From the NCBI RefSeq assembly GCF_025558585.1, contig NZ_CP094723.1:1178001-1242000 (forward strand): a DNA stretch of 64,000 nt, read 5' to 3'. The first letter of the stretch is position 1. Every line of letters begins with the position of its first letter. Under the pieces are notes generated by a model, which saw only the letters and a list, made by a program, of their open reading frames with translations, made no database searches and was not told the DNA's origin. Shown here piece after piece: positions 1 to 10,152 of this stretch. This DNA comes from Staphylococcus sp. IVB6214. GTDB taxonomy: Bacteria; Bacillota; Bacilli; Staphylococcales; Staphylococcaceae. Both the position numbers and the translations under genes were made by a program.

Positions 1-112
1 ACGATAATCAATTAAAGATTTAAAGACAGCGCCTTAAACAATTTTTATTAGTAAATTTTATTATAAATACTATTATAGCTTGTTATTTATTCTGACACAA
101 TTATGTTTTCAC

Positions 113-141
113 TTGCCTTTCTTACGATGATGACATAAAAT
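113..141 (+). promoter_or_regulatory. candidate SigA promoter for glyS
   Basis: A TTGCCT at 113-118 and a TAAAAT at 136-141 are separated by 17 bases, which fits a vegetative promoter that would start transcription at about 148. This lies just before the recognisable T-box stem I apex. Other AT-rich pairs upstream (for example TTATTA and TACTAT around 48-76) could also serve, so the exact start is uncertain. Confidence 0.4.
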
Positions 142-144
142 GAT

Positions 145-305
145 GATTAAAGCGAGTTAAGGATGGTGAAAGCTTAACAACACAATTTGGCAAACAATTA
201 AAATTAATTAAAGTGAGTGGCAACACTAATTTGGGTGGAACCGCGGATTATTATGTTAATTCGTCCCAAGGTTAAGAAGTTTTTCTTTTCCTTGGGGCTT
301 TTTAT
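145..305 (+). promoter_or_regulatory. glycine T-box riboswitch (glyS leader)
   Basis: The T-box sequence GGGTGGAACCGCGG is at 233-246. A stem I apex of the GTTAAG..GATGGTGAAAG..CTTAAC type is at about 155-180. A GGC triplet at 189-191, on the 3' side of stem I, is in the right place to be the glycine specifier. The T-box is followed by a terminator hairpin (CCCAAGG 265-271 with CCTTGGG 290-296, then a T-rich run). Uncharged tRNA-Gly would pair with the specifier and the T-box bulge and favour the antiterminator, so that glyS is read only when glycine charging is low. Stem I looks short on its 5' side. Confidence 0.9.
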
Positions 306-324
306 TTTGAAGGAGTGAACATTT

Positions 325-1716
325 ATGAAAAAAAATATGGATACAATTGTTCAATTAGCGAAGCACAGAGGTTTCGTTTTCCCAGGTAGTGAAATCTACG
401 GTGGTTTAGCAAACACATGGGATTACGGTCCATTAGGTGTCGAATTAAAAAACAACATTAAAAAAGCATGGTGGAAAAAATTCATTACACAATCACCTTA
501 TAATGTTGGTTTAGATGCGGCAATTTTAATGAACCCAAAAACTTGGGAAGCTTCTGGTCATATCGGTAACTTTAATGACCCTATGATTGATAACAAAGAT
601 AGTAAGATTCGTTACCGCGCTGACAAACTTATCGAAGACTACATGGCAAATGTTAAAGGTGATGAAAACTTTATCGCTGATGGCCTTAGCTTTGATGAAA
701 TGAAACGTATCATTGAAGAAGAGGGAATCACTTGTCCTGTAAGTGGTACAGCAAATTGGACGGACATTCGTCAATTCAACTTGATGTTCAAAACATTCCA
801 AGGTGTAACTGAAGACTCTACAAACGAAATCTTCATGCGTCCGGAAACAGCACAAGGTATTTTTGTTAACTACAAAAATGTACAACGTTCAATGAGAAAG
901 AAATTACCATTTGGTATCGGTCAAATCGGTAAATCATTCCGTAATGAAATCACACCAGGTAACTTCATTTTCCGTACGAGAGAATTCGAACAAATGGAAT
1001 TAGAATTCTTCTGTAAACCAGGTACAGAAATCGAGTGGCAAAGCTATTGGAAAGAATTTGCAGAAAAATGGTTGAAAGACTTAGGATTACAAGATGAAAA
1101 TCTTCGTCTTCGTGATCATGATGAAGATGAATTATCACACTATTCGAATGCGACAACTGATATCGAATTCCGCTTCCCATTTGGCTGGGGTGAATTATGG
1201 GGTATCGCAAGTCGTACAGATTATGACTTAAAACAACATAGTGAACACTCTGGTGATGACTTCAAATATCACGATCCAGAAACGAATGAAAAATACATTC
1301 CATACTGTATTGAACCATCATTGGGTGCAGATCGTGTAACATTAGCATTCTTATGTGATGCATACGACGAAGAAGGTGTTGAAGGAAGTAAAGATGCTCG
1401 TACAGTATTACACTTCCACCCTGCCATTGCGCCATACAAAGCAGCGATTTTACCATTGAGCAAAAAATTATCTGCTGACGCAATTAAAGTTTATGAGCAA
1501 TTAAGTGAAGATTTTGTGGTTGATTTTGATGAATCACAATCAATCGGTAAACGCTACCGTCGTCAAGACGAGATTGGTACACCTTATTGTATTACATTCG
1601 ATTTTGATTCACTTGAAGATCAACAAGTGACAGTACGTCATCGTGATACAATGGAACAAGAACGTATGCCAATTAGTGAATTAAACGCATTTTTAGCTGA
1701 AAAAGTTAAATTCTAA
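325..1716 (+). CDS. glyS: glycyl-tRNA synthetase (alpha2 type)
   Basis: Charges tRNA-Gly with glycine in the cytoplasm. At 463 aa it is the usual length of the single-chain dimeric bacterial enzyme rather than the two-subunit GlyQ/GlyS form. The class II catalytic core is visible: RPETAQG at residues 172-178, the motif 2 strand FRNEITPG from about residue 205, and motif 3 EPSLGADR at 330-337. A C-terminal anticodon-binding domain begins near residue 365 ([13 protein letters not shown]). The start follows a good AAGGAG site with suitable spacing. It is the only gene in the first 20 kb on the plus strand, is controlled by the T-box upstream, and ends in its own terminator. Confidence 0.97.
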   Translation: MKKNMDTIVQLAKHRGFVFPGSEIYGGLANTWDYGPLGVELKNNIKKAWWKKFITQSPYNVGLDAAILMNPKTWEASGHIGNFNDPMIDNKDSKIRYRADKLIEDYMANVKGDENFIADGLSFDEMKRIIEEEGITCPVSGTANWTDIRQFNLMFKTFQGVTEDSTNEIFMRPETAQGIFVNYKNVQRSMRKKLPFGIGQIGKSFRNEITPGNFIFRTREFEQMELEFFCKPGTEIEWQSYWKEFAEKWLKDLGLQDENLRLRDHDEDELSHYSNATTDIEFRFPFGWGELWGIASRTDYDLKQHSEHSGDDFKYHDPETNEKYIPYCIEPSLGADRVTLAFLCDAYDEEGVEGSKDARTVLHFHPAIAPYKAAILPLSKKLSADAIKVYEQLSEDFVVDFDESQSIGKRYRRQDEIGTPYCITFDFDSLEDQQVTVRHRDTMEQERMPISELNAFLAEKVKF

Positions 1717-1737
1717 TATCAATTGATAATAAAGTTT

Positions 1738-1772
1738 GGCCAGGTGTCTTATGAGATTGCCTGGCCATTTTT
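1738..1772 (+). terminator. glyS terminator
   Basis: GGCCAGG at 1738-1744 pairs with CCTGGCC at 1760-1766, and a run of T follows on the plus strand. It lies 22 bases past the glyS stop codon. Confidence 0.8.
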
Positions 1773-1776
1773 AAGC

Positions 1777-1825
1777 AAAAAAACATTGTATAAAGACCTG
1801 TTTATGGCTCTATACAATGTTTTTA
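1777..1825 (-). terminator. recO terminator (possibly bidirectional)
   Basis: ACATTGTATA at 1783-1792 pairs with TATACAATGT at 1811-1820. It is flanked by A-runs on the left and T-runs on the right, so it can stop transcription from either side. It sits just past the recO stop codon and ends the long minus-strand housekeeping operon. Confidence 0.75.
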
Positions 1826-1827
1826 TG

Positions 1828-2589
1828 TTATTCAATTGTTGAATTAAATCGTCTTAGTTGATTAATTAACCGTTGACTCTTAAAGTACACACCCGAATAT
1901 TCTTTGTAGATCATCAAGATGAATTGTGACATTTCTTCTACGATCTCATCATGAATGGAGATAGAGTTAATTTTTGATAACGGTAACTGTTTGAGTATCG
2001 CCATCAAATAAATGGCTTTATTTGTCAATGGCATATAATGTGGATCGAAATGTGCTGCTGACTTTGATAAAACCCCATCATATTTGAAGCTGTACCCTAC
2101 AAATTCACCTGGACGATCTGAATTTTTTACAGCACAGTGTGTCAGATTAATATCAAATCCATAGTAAGTCATACATTTTAGCAGTACAATATTCGCTATT
2201 AATTGTGCGGATAGTCCTTCATCGATTTGAGTCAATGCAAACTCTAACAGTGCGTACATTTGTGCATCTACATGCTCGGTATCCATTGCACCGTCAATCG
2301 CTTCTAAACATAAGCTCGCATAACTATTTGTAAAGATATCCACACGTAACCCATAATAACTATTGATGACATCGACTGATGATAAAGTTCCCATACCACG
2401 CCATTTATTGTATATAAATAGCCCTTTTACAAATAATTGTGTGGTTGCTTGCAAACCAGATTTTACCTTTTTTGCACGGCGCACCATTAATGGCACTTTT
2501 GCACCAAATTCATTTAATACAGTAATAATCTTATCTGATTCTCCATAATCAACTGTTTTAATAATAATTCCTTTTTGTTTGATGAGCAT
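1828..2589 (-). CDS. recO: DNA repair protein RecO
   Basis: Mediates loading of RecA onto SSB-coated single-stranded DNA in the RecFOR pathway of recombinational repair. The 253 aa length and the N-terminal OB-fold signature (KGIIIKTVDYGESDKI, residues 6-21) are typical of Firmicute RecO. The C-terminal helical domain follows from about residue 80. A GGTGGGG-type ribosome site precedes the ATG. It is the last gene of the era block, 19 bases after era, as in other staphylococci. Assignment rests on recognisable N-terminal sequence, length and synteny. Confidence 0.93.
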   Translation of the reverse strand: MLIKQKGIIIKTVDYGESDKIITVLNEFGAKVPLMVRRAKKVKSGLQATTQLFVKGLFIYNKWRGMGTLSSVDVINSYYGLRVDIFTNSYASLCLEAIDGAMDTEHVDAQMYALLEFALTQIDEGLSAQLIANIVLLKCMTYYGFDINLTHCAVKNSDRPGEFVGYSFKYDGVLSKSAAHFDPHYMPLTNKAIYLMAILKQLPLSKINSISIHDEIVEEMSQFILMIYKEYSGVYFKSQRLINQLRRFNSTIE

Positions 2590-2608
2590 TTATCGCCCCA
2601 CCTTGTAA

Positions 2609-3505
2609 CTATTCGTCTTCCACGTAGCCCATTTGTTTGATGAATTGTGATTTGTTACGCCAATCTTTTTGGACTTTTACCCATAAATCAAGATAGACTT
2701 TTGAACCAAGTAGATGTTCAATATCAAGTCGTGCACGCTTACCGATTTCTTTTAACTTTTTACCGCCTTTACCGATTACAATTCCTTTTTGTGAATCACG
2801 TTCTACATAGATGACCGCTTCAACATGTACACGATCTTCTGTTTCTTGAATCATACGTTCTACGTTAACGCCAATGGAATGCGGTATTTCTTCAGAAGTT
2901 GTTTGAAGTATTTTTTCACGAATAAGTTCACTGACAACGAATTGTTCAGGGTGATCTGAAATTTGGCCATCTGGATAATATTGTGGGCCTTCTGGTAGGT
3001 AACTTTTCAATACATTTAAGAAATGATCTACATTATGACCTTCTAACGCAGAGATCGGAATAATTTCCGCAAATGACATATAAGATTGATATTTTTCGAT
3101 TTTAGGCATGAGTTCATCTGGATGTACTAAATCAATCTTATTTAACACTAAAAAGACAGGTGTTTTTACAGATTTTAGCATTTCCATAATATATTGATCA
3201 CCACGACCAATCTCTTCATTTGCATTCACCATGAACATGACTGCATCAATTTCTGAAAGTGTGTTTTTGGCAACTTTCATCATGTAATCCCCAAGTTTAT
3301 GTTTCGGTTTATGGATACCGGGTGTATCTAAGAAAATGATTTGTGCATCATCTTGTGTCATGACACCTTGAATTTTGTTACGTGTTGTCTGAGCTTTATC
3401 AGACATGATTGCAATCTTGTGTCCGATTACCCTATTTACAAATGTTGACTTTCCTACATTAGGTCGGCCGATAATCGTCACAAATCCTGATTTATATTCA
3501 TTCAT
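2609..3505 (-). CDS. era: GTPase Era
   Basis: A Ras-like GTPase that binds the 3' end of 16S rRNA and helps mature the 30S subunit. All GTPase motifs are present: G1 GRPNVGKS at residues 13-20, DTPG at 60-63, NKID at 122-125 and SAL at 152-154. The C-terminal KH RNA-binding domain carries GKGGKK at 245-250. At 298 aa it has the normal length. Its start codon overlaps the cdd stop codon by one base, so the two are likely translationally coupled. Neighbouring ybeY also acts in 16S rRNA maturation, so the block is functionally consistent. Confidence 0.97.
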   Translation of the reverse strand: MNEYKSGFVTIIGRPNVGKSTFVNRVIGHKIAIMSDKAQTTRNKIQGVMTQDDAQIIFLDTPGIHKPKHKLGDYMMKVAKNTLSEIDAVMFMVNANEEIGRGDQYIMEMLKSVKTPVFLVLNKIDLVHPDELMPKIEKYQSYMSFAEIIPISALEGHNVDHFLNVLKSYLPEGPQYYPDGQISDHPEQFVVSELIREKILQTTSEEIPHSIGVNVERMIQETEDRVHVEAVIYVERDSQKGIVIGKGGKKLKEIGKRARLDIEHLLGSKVYLDLWVKVQKDWRNKSQFIKQMGYVEDE

Positions 3506-3912
3506 TATTTATTTAAATCCTTTCCTGAAAATCCGAGTGGTAATAATTCTGCAACCGTTAATGATCTCATCTCACCTTTATGGTTTGTCATGTAAACAGG
3601 CATTTCATCATCACACAATTCTTTTAAAACTTGTCGGCATGATCCACATGGTGACGAGACTTCATCACTGTCAACGGTAACTGTTATCGATTCGAAGTCC
3701 CCTGGTCGATAGCCTTGTGACATGGCAGCAACAAGTGCAGAACGTTCAGCACAAATAGTCGCTGGATACGCAGCATTTTCAATATTTGCACCATAAAAAT
3801 GATGCCCATCCTTCGTAACAAGATACGCACCTACCTTGAATTCACTGTATGGTGCATAGGCGTTCTGTTGTGCTTTTCTTACTTCTTCAAAGTGTTTGTC
3901 TGTATAGGTCAT
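3505..3912 (-). CDS. cdd: cytidine deaminase
   Basis: Deaminates cytidine and deoxycytidine to uridine forms for pyrimidine salvage. The zinc-binding and catalytic residues are C54-A-E56 and P88-C-G-S-C92 in a protein of 135 aa, the size of the small homotetrameric enzymes. The ATG at 3912 is chosen because an AAGGAG sits nine bases upstream. The nearest in-frame ATG before it (3918) would be too close to that site, and the longer reading frame runs into dgkA. The gene lies between dgkA and era in the usual order. Confidence 0.95.
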   Translation of the reverse strand: MTYTDKHFEEVRKAQQNAYAPYSEFKVGAYLVTKDGHHFYGANIENAAYPATICAERSALVAAMSQGYRPGDFESITVTVDSDEVSSPCGSCRQVLKELCDDEMPVYMTNHKGEMRSLTVAELLPLGFSGKDLNK

Positions 3913-3925
3913 ATGCATTCTCTCC

Positions 3926-4264
3926 TTATAGTAATTTTGGTACAAATATTATCAGACCGATAATCACTGCAAGTATACAAGCAAGTAAAACGCTAAATGC
4001 GCCGATATCTTTCGCTCTTTTTGCATCAATATGATAGTCTTTTGTCACGAGATCGACAGTGTATTCTATTGCTGTATTTAAAGCTTCTGTTAGCCATACA
4101 AGTGCGATTGCTATGATGACAAATAACCATTCAAGTTTGCTAATGTGACACATGATACCAAGCACAATTGCCATTCCACCTGCTACCACATGTAAGAAGA
4201 AGTTACGATCTTTTGTTAAAAGTGTCCAACCACCTTCAAATGCATGTTTAAAACGTGCTATCAT
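3926..4264 (-). CDS. dgkA: undecaprenol/diacylglycerol kinase, DgkA family
   Basis: A small integral membrane kinase of 112 aa. Gram-positive members phosphorylate undecaprenol and so recycle the lipid carrier of cell-wall synthesis. Three membrane segments lie at about residues 24-40, 46-62 and 88-108. The signature E60-ALNTAIE-67, with D71 and the AKRAKD stretch at 81-86, is intact. The ATG overlaps the ybeY stop codon by four bases (ATGA), which suggests coupled translation. Whether the substrate is undecaprenol or diacylglycerol cannot be read from the sequence; undecaprenol is the usual one in Firmicutes. Confidence 0.92.
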   Translation of the reverse strand: MIARFKHAFEGGWTLLTKDRNFFLHVVAGGMAIVLGIMCHISKLEWLFVIIAIALVWLTEALNTAIEYTVDLVTKDYHIDAKRAKDIGAFSVLLACILAVIIGLIIFVPKLL

Positions 4265-4734
4265 GCGTCTCTCGTTAATCCATAAGCGTTGAGTATGGCA
4301 TCTTGACGTCCGAACATTTCTTTTTCATCGGCTTCTGTCATATGATCATAGCCAAGTAAATGTAAAAATCCGTGGAGAGCAAGAAATCCTAACTCACGTT
4401 CAAATGAATGGTTATACTGAGCTGCTTGCGTTTTTGCAACATCTGTACAAATGATAATATCACCTAAGACACGAGGGATTTCAGCACCTTCAAAACCTTC
4501 GAACACATCTTCATCTTCTTCAAATGCAAATGAAATGACATCCGTCACCTTATCTTTATCTCGATAATCTCGATTGATTGCTTGAATCTCTTCTTGATCG
4601 ACAAAGCTCACTGATAATTCTGCAGATTCGTCTATTCCTTCTTGCTGCTTCGCAAAGGTTAATAAGCTATCAATTTGATCAATCCAAGTTTGTTCCACTA
4701 AACCTGTAAGGTCGTTGAAGTCAATCGTAAACAT
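4261..4734 (-). CDS. ybeY: endoribonuclease YbeY
   Basis: A metal-dependent single-strand RNase needed for 16S rRNA 3'-end maturation and ribosome quality control. The zinc motif H121-GFLH125-LLGYDH131 is complete. The frame is open further upstream, but I place the start at 4734, giving 157 aa. That ATG begins the conserved MFTIDF sequence, follows a GAGGAGG site, and starts two bases after the phoH stop codon. The longer version would overlap phoH and has no ribosome site. Confidence 0.94.
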   Translation of the reverse strand: MFTIDFNDLTGLVEQTWIDQIDSLLTFAKQQEGIDESAELSVSFVDQEEIQAINRDYRDKDKVTDVISFAFEEDEDVFEGFEGAEIPRVLGDIIICTDVAKTQAAQYNHSFERELGFLALHGFLHLLGYDHMTEADEKEMFGRQDAILNAYGLTRDA

Positions 4735-4735
4735 G

Positions 4736-5683
4736 TTATGCTTCCTCCTCATATCTCGTAATGATACGTCCAACAAGTGGATGACGTACGACATCTGCTT
4801 GGTCAAGATGTTGGATACTTAATCCTTTAATCCCTTTTAGACGTTGCTCAGCCTCTACAAGACCGCTTTTGACCCCTTTTGGTAAGTCAATTTGAGTTCT
4901 ATCTCCTGTGACAACCATCTTAGAACCAAAACCAAGACGTGTTAAAAACATCTTCATCTGTGCTTGCGTTGTATTTTGTGCTTCATCTAGTATCACGAAT
5001 GCATCATCTAGTGTTCGTCCGCGCATATATGCAAGAGGTGCGATTTCAATGACACCCCGTTCGATGAAACGTGTCGTTTGTTCAACTCCTAAAACTGTAT
5101 GCAGTCCATCATATAAAGGTCTTAAATAAGGATCAACCTTTTCTTTTAAATCTCCCGGTAAAAAACCAAGAGATTCCCCAGCTTCAACGGCTGGTCTAGT
5201 GAGTACAATGCGTTTTACTTCCCCTGCACGGAGTGCCTTTGCAGCGTAAACAACAGCTAAGAATGTTTTTCCAGTCCCGGCTGGTCCAATTCCGAACACA
5301 AGGTCATGTTGTTTCATTGCATGAATATACATACGTTGCCCCATTGTTTTTGGGCGTATTGTTTTACCGTATGCATCTCTCGTAATGGCCTCATCGTATA
5401 AATCAATCAAATGGTTAATTGTTCCATTTTTAGCCATCTTTATTGCTGCTTGAACATCTTTAACAGCAATTGATTCACCTTTCTCAATGACTTTTAGTAA
5501 GTTGCGTAAAACTGACTCTGCTGCGGTCACATCGTCCACTTTTTGTCCTTTTACTGCAACTTCTTGTCCTCGTGCATGAATGATCACACCAAATGCATTT
5601 TCAACAAGCGTAATATGTTCATCGTTCGTACCGAGTAATGCTTGTGCTTGGTGAATATCATCTATCTGAATAATTTCAGGCAT
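4736..5683 (-). CDS. phoH: PhoH-family ATPase
   Basis: A P-loop NTPase of 315 aa. Walker A is GPAGTGKT at residues 133-140 and Walker B is VILDEAQN at 230-237. An N-terminal segment of about 100 residues precedes the NTPase core. PhoH is almost always next to ybeY, as here, and is thought to act with it in RNA metabolism, though its precise substrate is not settled. An AAGGAGAG site precedes the ATG. About 200 bases upstream to the next gene probably hold its promoter. Confidence 0.92.
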   Translation of the reverse strand: MPEIIQIDDIHQAQALLGTNDEHITLVENAFGVIIHARGQEVAVKGQKVDDVTAAESVLRNLLKVIEKGESIAVKDVQAAIKMAKNGTINHLIDLYDEAITRDAYGKTIRPKTMGQRMYIHAMKQHDLVFGIGPAGTGKTFLAVVYAAKALRAGEVKRIVLTRPAVEAGESLGFLPGDLKEKVDPYLRPLYDGLHTVLGVEQTTRFIERGVIEIAPLAYMRGRTLDDAFVILDEAQNTTQAQMKMFLTRLGFGSKMVVTGDRTQIDLPKGVKSGLVEAEQRLKGIKGLSIQHLDQADVVRHPLVGRIITRYEEEA

Positions 5684-5838
5684 ACAGTCTCTCCTTTACA
5701 TAATTGTTGACTATAATCTAACAAATAAATGAGATAAGGTACAAATATACTCATTCATATTTTCCTATATTATATCATGATTTTACAGTTTCGTTCGGAT
5801 ATAAATACGATGTGTAGAAAGATCTGTATTCATAAAAA

Positions 5839-5875
5839 ATGAGCTACAATAATCAATTGAAATCATTGTAGCTCA
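5839..5875 (-). terminator. terminator after the floA operon
   Basis: ATGAGCTACAAT at 5839-5850 pairs perfectly with ATTGTAGCTCAT at 5864-5875. On the minus strand the stem is followed by a run of six T. It separates the floA operon from phoH. Confidence 0.88.
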
Positions 5876-5883
5876 TAATCATA

Positions 5884-6498
5884 TTAAAGTTGTTTCGGTT
5901 TGTTCAAAATCTCCGACCAGATGATACCATTTATTACTTCATTATCGGAAAATGTCATACCTTGCGCAGACGTATTTTTAACATTCGTTGTGTCCATCAA
6001 TGCCTTCAACTTGATCTGTTTCGTTCGATTAGATAGATATTGATCTTCAATGATCATTTTCGCACGGCGTTCAATTCGAGCGAGTTGCTTTTGACGTTCA
6101 CGATGTAATTCATCATCAAGTTGATTCATGCGATCGGCAACCATATCATTCAAATGTTGACGTTCTTGTTCGATATCATTGCGTCTACTTGATGTCGTTG
6201 ATGTCTTAGATTCTGTGCGCACGACTTCCGGTCTACTTACAGGTTTCGTAGTGTGCTTGTTAGATGTATGTTTCTCTTCAGATGCTTCCCGCTTTGATAT
6301 TTCTTCCGCTGAAAAAGTATCTTCAATCTCGGCCAGTGTTTCTTGAACTTTATCAAAAAAGCCTTTATCTGGAGATTCTACGTGTTTTTTTGGACGAGGT
6401 GGTTGCTGTTTTTGACGTTTTTCATGCTGCTTATCCCCCATGGCGCTAAATAATGAAAAAGCGATTGTTATGAGGAAAATAATGAAACCCATACTCAT
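5884..6498 (-). CDS. membrane-anchored charged protein of unknown function
   Basis: I do not recognise a named family. The 204 aa protein starts with a hydrophobic segment (residues 4-20) and continues as a highly charged, Lys/Glu/Arg-rich chain with a likely coiled coil at about 105-165 (repeated ERQ/RIERR patterns). The expected topology is a single N-terminal anchor with a cytoplasmic tail. It begins 13 bases after floA and is the last gene before a strong terminator, so it is probably co-expressed with floA and the NfeD-like gene and may belong to the same membrane-microdomain system; that link is inference from position. Confidence 0.8.
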   Translation of the reverse strand: MSMGFIIFLITIAFSLFSAMGDKQHEKRQKQQPPRPKKHVESPDKGFFDKVQETLAEIEDTFSAEEISKREASEEKHTSNKHTTKPVSRPEVVRTESKTSTTSSRRNDIEQERQHLNDMVADRMNQLDDELHRERQKQLARIERRAKMIIEDQYLSNRTKQIKLKALMDTTNVKNTSAQGMTFSDNEVINGIIWSEILNKPKQL

Positions 6499-6511
6499 AA
6501 GATCACCTCAA

Positions 6512-7510
6512 TTATTGATCAGATGGTGTATTGTTTTGTTCTTGAGAGTGCTTGTTAATTGCTTCTCTCATACCAGTATCTGCTTCAATATTTTTTAGAT
6601 TATAATACTCTTTCACACTGATATTGCCTGAACGTAATGCTTCTGCCATTGCAAGTGGTACTTCAGCTTCAGCTTCCACAACCTTGGCATGCATTTCTTG
6701 GACACGTGCTTTCATTTCTTGCTCTTGTGCAACAGCCATCGCACGACGTTCTTCTGCTTTGGCTTGTGCAATATTTTTATCCGCAATTGCTTGTTCTGTT
6801 TGCAAGTCTGCACCAATGTTTTTGCTAATATCAACATCAGCGATATCAATTGATAAAATTTCAAATGCAGTACCAGAGTCTAAACCTTTACTTAAAACTG
6901 TTTTAGAAATATTGTCCGGGTTTTCAAGTACTTCTGTGTGGTGCTCACTTGAACCGATTGTAGAGACAATCCCTTCACCGACACGAGCAATAATCGTATC
7001 TTCACCGGCACCACCGACTAAGCGAGAAATATTTGCTCGAACCGTAATACGTGCTTTTGCCTTCACTTCAATCCCGTTCATTGCAACACCGGCAATAAAT
7101 GGTGTTTCAATAACTTTCGGGTTTACAGACATTTGAACTGCTTCTAACACGTCACGACCAGCAAGGTCAATCGCTGCACCACGTTCAAATGGTAAGTTGA
7201 TGTCCGCACGTTGCGCTGCAATATTCGCATCAACAACACGGTCAACGTTACCCCCTGCCAAATAGTGTGACTCTAATTGGTTTGTTGTGATTTGTAATCC
7301 GGCTTTATGTGCCTTGATCAATGGCCCGATCACTTTTCTCGGTGATACACGACGTAAACGCATACCGACGAGTGTTGCAATACTGACTTTGACACCTGCA
7401 GCTAATGCTGAAATCCAAAGTCCAATTGGTACGAAAGAAAATAAAATCATGAGTGCAACGACAACGAGCACTGCAATAATTACTAGAGAAATCATACCTG
7501 CTGAAAACAT
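6512..7510 (-). CDS. floA: flotillin-like protein FloA
   Basis: A scaffold of functional membrane microdomains in Firmicutes. The 332 aa protein has a hydrophobic N-terminal hairpin (about residues 5-50), an SPFH/band-7 domain from about 50 to 230, and an Ala/Glu-rich coiled coil with [17 protein letters not shown] near residues 281-297 that drives oligomerisation. It lies directly downstream of an NfeD-like gene, the standard FloA-NfeD pairing. A strong AAAGGAG site precedes the ATG. A long open frame on the opposite strand is only a by-product of codon composition. Confidence 0.95.
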   Translation of the reverse strand: MFSAGMISLVIIAVLVVVALMILFSFVPIGLWISALAAGVKVSIATLVGMRLRRVSPRKVIGPLIKAHKAGLQITTNQLESHYLAGGNVDRVVDANIAAQRADINLPFERGAAIDLAGRDVLEAVQMSVNPKVIETPFIAGVAMNGIEVKAKARITVRANISRLVGGAGEDTIIARVGEGIVSTIGSSEHHTEVLENPDNISKTVLSKGLDSGTAFEILSIDIADVDISKNIGADLQTEQAIADKNIAQAKAEERRAMAVAQEQEMKARVQEMHAKVVEAEAEVPLAMAEALRSGNISVKEYYNLKNIEADTGMREAINKHSQEQNNTPSDQ

Positions 7511-7526
7511 ATTGTTCCATCTCCTT

Positions 7527-8225
7527 TTATGAATTTGTTAATCTAACGACTACTCTTGTCCCTTCAACTTCTACTATGTCTACTTGTGAGTCTTTTAAAA
7601 TAAAGGGACCTTCTGATACGGCGTCAATCCGCTCATTATTTAATAAAATAATTCCGGAAGGGCGTAAATCTGTGAGTGTCATCGCAACCTCACCTACGAG
7701 ATGAGAGCGATCATTGTGCGACGTGTAGCCTGATTCTTTATTTGTTGCGTCTTTTAAAACGACATTCTCAAATAAAGAAATCGTCTTTTTGAAAATATTC
7801 ACTAATATCACCCACTCAATAATAGTTAAAATTAATGCAACGAAAACATTCAATAGCATCATTGATAAGTTATCACCTATCGTGATCAAACTAAAGATGA
7901 TCAGACCCATGCCGATGATACCAAGTATTGCACCAACTATAAAAAGCTCAATAATTACGAGAATAATCCCGATAATCAATAACAATAACGTAACTGCAGA
8001 TACATCCCCTTGTACGATAAACCCAAGTAAAATGAGTAACAGTGATATTAACGACAAGATACCTGCAAAATTGATACGTTTAGAATACAGTTGGTAAACA
8101 AAGCCGAGAAAGATCAAGCATGTGAGAATTAATGATATCAGAGGTGACGTGAGCCAAGCACCGAATTGTTGTAATCCTCCTTGAAATGAAATCGCTCCAT
8201 TTAAGATTATTGTATGTAACCCCAT
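7527..8225 (-). CDS. NfeD-like membrane protein
   Basis: A polytopic membrane protein of 232 aa with several hydrophobic segments between residues 25 and 150 and a soluble C-terminal OB-fold-like domain from about residue 175 ([14 protein letters not shown]). This is the NfeD short form, without the ClpP-like serine protease domain of long NfeD proteins. NfeD partners bind flotillins, and here the gene is 16 bases upstream of floA. A GAGGTGAATT ribosome site precedes the ATG at somewhat long spacing. Confidence 0.88.
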   Translation of the reverse strand: MGLHTIILNGAISFQGGLQQFGAWLTSPLISLILTCLIFLGFVYQLYSKRINFAGILSLISLLLILLGFIVQGDVSAVTLLLLIIGIILVIIELFIVGAILGIIGMGLIIFSLITIGDNLSMMLLNVFVALILTIIEWVILVNIFKKTISLFENVVLKDATNKESGYTSHNDRSHLVGEVAMTLTDLRPSGIILLNNERIDAVSEGPFILKDSQVDIVEVEGTRVVVRLTNS

Positions 8226-8370
8226 CTTTTTCTTAATTCACCTCGCTCTCTCTACTAAGTATACATGAATTTTCTGAGTACTTATAGTCATAGCCATAAT
8301 GAAATCAAATTGGTATATTTTATAAGCTGTGGCAAAACATTGAGGAAAATAAGGCGTCTTGAATCATATA

Positions 8371-8417
8371 GAAAAAAAGAATCTCAAACTTTGGAACTTA
8401 ACCAAAATTTGAGATTC
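8371..8417 (-). terminator. rpsU terminator
   Basis: GAATCTCAAA at 8379-8388 pairs with TTTGAGATTC at 8408-8417, and on the minus strand a run of seven T follows. It closes the rpsU transcript 48 bases after its stop codon. The remaining 8226-8370 holds no open frame or other structure that I can support. Confidence 0.85.
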
Positions 8418-8464
8418 AATATATCATTAATTTTGAATGTTGAGGGAGTTCAACACATTAATGA

Positions 8465-8641
8465 TTATCTGAATTTACGCTTACGAGCAGCTTCAGATTT
8501 TTTCTTACGTTTTACGCTTGGTTTTTCATAGAATTCGCGCTTACGAACTTCTTGAATTGTACCGCTTTTTGACACTGAGCGCTTAAAACGACGTAATGCA
8601 TCTTCTAGTGATTCGTTTTTACGGACTACTGTTTTAGACAT
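8465..8641 (-). CDS. rpsU: 30S ribosomal protein S21
   Basis: A basic small-subunit protein of 58 aa: [18 protein letters not shown] at the N-terminus and an Arg/Lys-rich tail ending KRKFR. The frame is open 21 codons further upstream, but the S21 sequence starts at 8641, nine bases after a GGAGGG site, so I use that ATG. It has its own promoter (8714-8742) and terminator, so it can be made in excess over the upstream heat-shock operon. Confidence 0.97.
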
Positions 8642-8713
8642 CTGTATTTCCCTCCCTCCAAATATCAAAAAAACTTTTTTCATATTTACATAGTAACTCA
8701 CCATGTATAAATT

Positions 8714-8742
8714 AGTATAAAATAAATCTTATTCACGGTCAA
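8714..8742 (-). promoter_or_regulatory. rpsU promoter
   Basis: On the minus strand TTGACC (8742-8737) and TATACT (8719-8714) are 17 bases apart, a near-consensus SigA promoter located about 75 bases before the rpsU start. It lets rpsU be transcribed independently of mtaB. Confidence 0.75.
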
Positions 8743-8801
8743 TCAACAAATTTACATTTTTATGGATAACAACCATTTTTTTAAATAATTACTTTATAAT
8801 T

Positions 8802-10148
8802 TTATGCTAGCATTTCAAATTCAGATTGATTATTTGCATGTTCAACTGTTCTTAAAAATGTACCGTAGTTGATTGGGTATCCCACTTTATCAATTTTCAC
8901 CTTACAAATTTCACCTATCAGTGACACATCGCCTTCAAATTCTACTTTCATATAATTATCGGCGTATCCTACAAGTACCCCATCTTTTGCACTTTTTTCT
9001 TCTGGAATCACTTCTAAAACGTCATTTTCAAATTGAGAAGCATATGTTTTTGCAAGTTGATTGCTTAACTCAATCAGCTGATGAACACGTTCATTTTTTA
9101 CTTCTTCATCAATTTGATCATCCATTCGTGCAGCAGGTGTACCAATTCTTGGTGAATACGGGAATACGTGTAACTCAGAAAACTGATGTTCCACAATGAA
9201 ATCATATGTTTCTTGGAATTCTGCTTCTGTCTCACCAGGAAAACCTACAATCACATCACTTGTTACTGCAAGGCCTGGCAATGCTGCATGTAGCTTTTTA
9301 ATACGTTCAGAGAAATGTGCCATTGAATATTTACGTCGCATACGTTTTAACACACTATCAGAACCTGATTGTAACGGGATATGCAAATGACGAACAACCT
9401 TCGTTGAATGTTGTAATACATCAATGACTTCGTCTGTTAATTGACTGGCTTCAATAGACGAAATACGGATACGCTCTAGACCATCAACTGTTTCTAAATC
9501 ACGTAAAAGTTGCGCTAAGTTATAGTCTTTCAAGTCTTGTCCGTAGCCACCAGTATGAATACCTGTTAACACAATCTCTTTATATCCAGATTGCACAAGT
9601 TGTGTCGCTTGTTCAACAACTTTTTGAGGATCACGTGAACGCATCAGACCACGTGCCCACGGAATGATACAGAACGTACAGAAGTTATTGCATCCTTCTT
9701 GTATTTTAAGTGATGCACGTGTTCTGTCTGTGAAATATGGGACATCCAATTCTTCATACGTTCGGTTTTTCATAATATTGCTTACACCGTTAATTGGTTG
9801 TCTCTCTTTTTGATATTCATCGATATAACCTAACAATTTATGGCGGTCTTGTGTACCTACAACAATATCAACGCCTGGAATTTCCATGATTTCAGCAGAA
9901 GATGTCTGTGCGTAACAACCTGTAACACAAACCACTGCTTCAGGATTTTGTCGTATGGCTCTACGAATCACCTGACGACTTTTTTTATCACCTGTATTTG
10001 TAACTGTACACGTGTTGATCACAAATACATCTGCGTTTTGTTCAAAATCAACACGTTCGTAGTCAGCTTCTTTAAATAATTGCCAAATTGCTTCTGTCTC
10101 ATAATGGTTTACTTTACACCCTAAAGTATGAAAGGCAACTGTTGACAT
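8802..10148 (-). CDS. mtaB: tRNA t6A37 methylthiotransferase MtaB
   Basis: A radical-SAM enzyme that adds a methylthio group to t6A at position 37 of ANN-decoding tRNAs. The 448 aa chain has the N-terminal UPF0004 domain with cysteines C11, C47 and C78 for the auxiliary cluster, the radical-SAM C153-x3-C157-x2-C160 motif, and a C-terminal TRAM domain from about residue 375. It is four bases after rsmE, in the usual place at the end of the dnaK operon. A GAGGTG site precedes the ATG. Confidence 0.95.
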   Translation of the reverse strand: MSTVAFHTLGCKVNHYETEAIWQLFKEADYERVDFEQNADVFVINTCTVTNTGDKKSRQVIRRAIRQNPEAVVCVTGCYAQTSSAEIMEIPGVDIVVGTQDRHKLLGYIDEYQKERQPINGVSNIMKNRTYEELDVPYFTDRTRASLKIQEGCNNFCTFCIIPWARGLMRSRDPQKVVEQATQLVQSGYKEIVLTGIHTGGYGQDLKDYNLAQLLRDLETVDGLERIRISSIEASQLTDEVIDVLQHSTKVVRHLHIPLQSGSDSVLKRMRRKYSMAHFSERIKKLHAALPGLAVTSDVIVGFPGETEAEFQETYDFIVEHQFSELHVFPYSPRIGTPAARMDDQIDEEVKNERVHQLIELSNQLAKTYASQFENDVLEVIPEEKSAKDGVLVGYADNYMKVEFEGDVSLIGEICKVKIDKVGYPINYGTFLRTVEHANNQSEFEMLA

Positions 10149-10152
10149 GACT

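Noticed and set aside
3405..3680. Plus-strand frame across the era-cdd junction
   Set aside because: Covers two well-supported minus-strand genes and lacks a ribosome site or recognisable domain.
6624..7136. 170-codon plus-strand open frame opposite floA
   Set aside because: It is an antisense shadow of floA with Ser/Ala/Ile-rich low-complexity translation and no ribosome site; FloA on the other strand is unmistakable.
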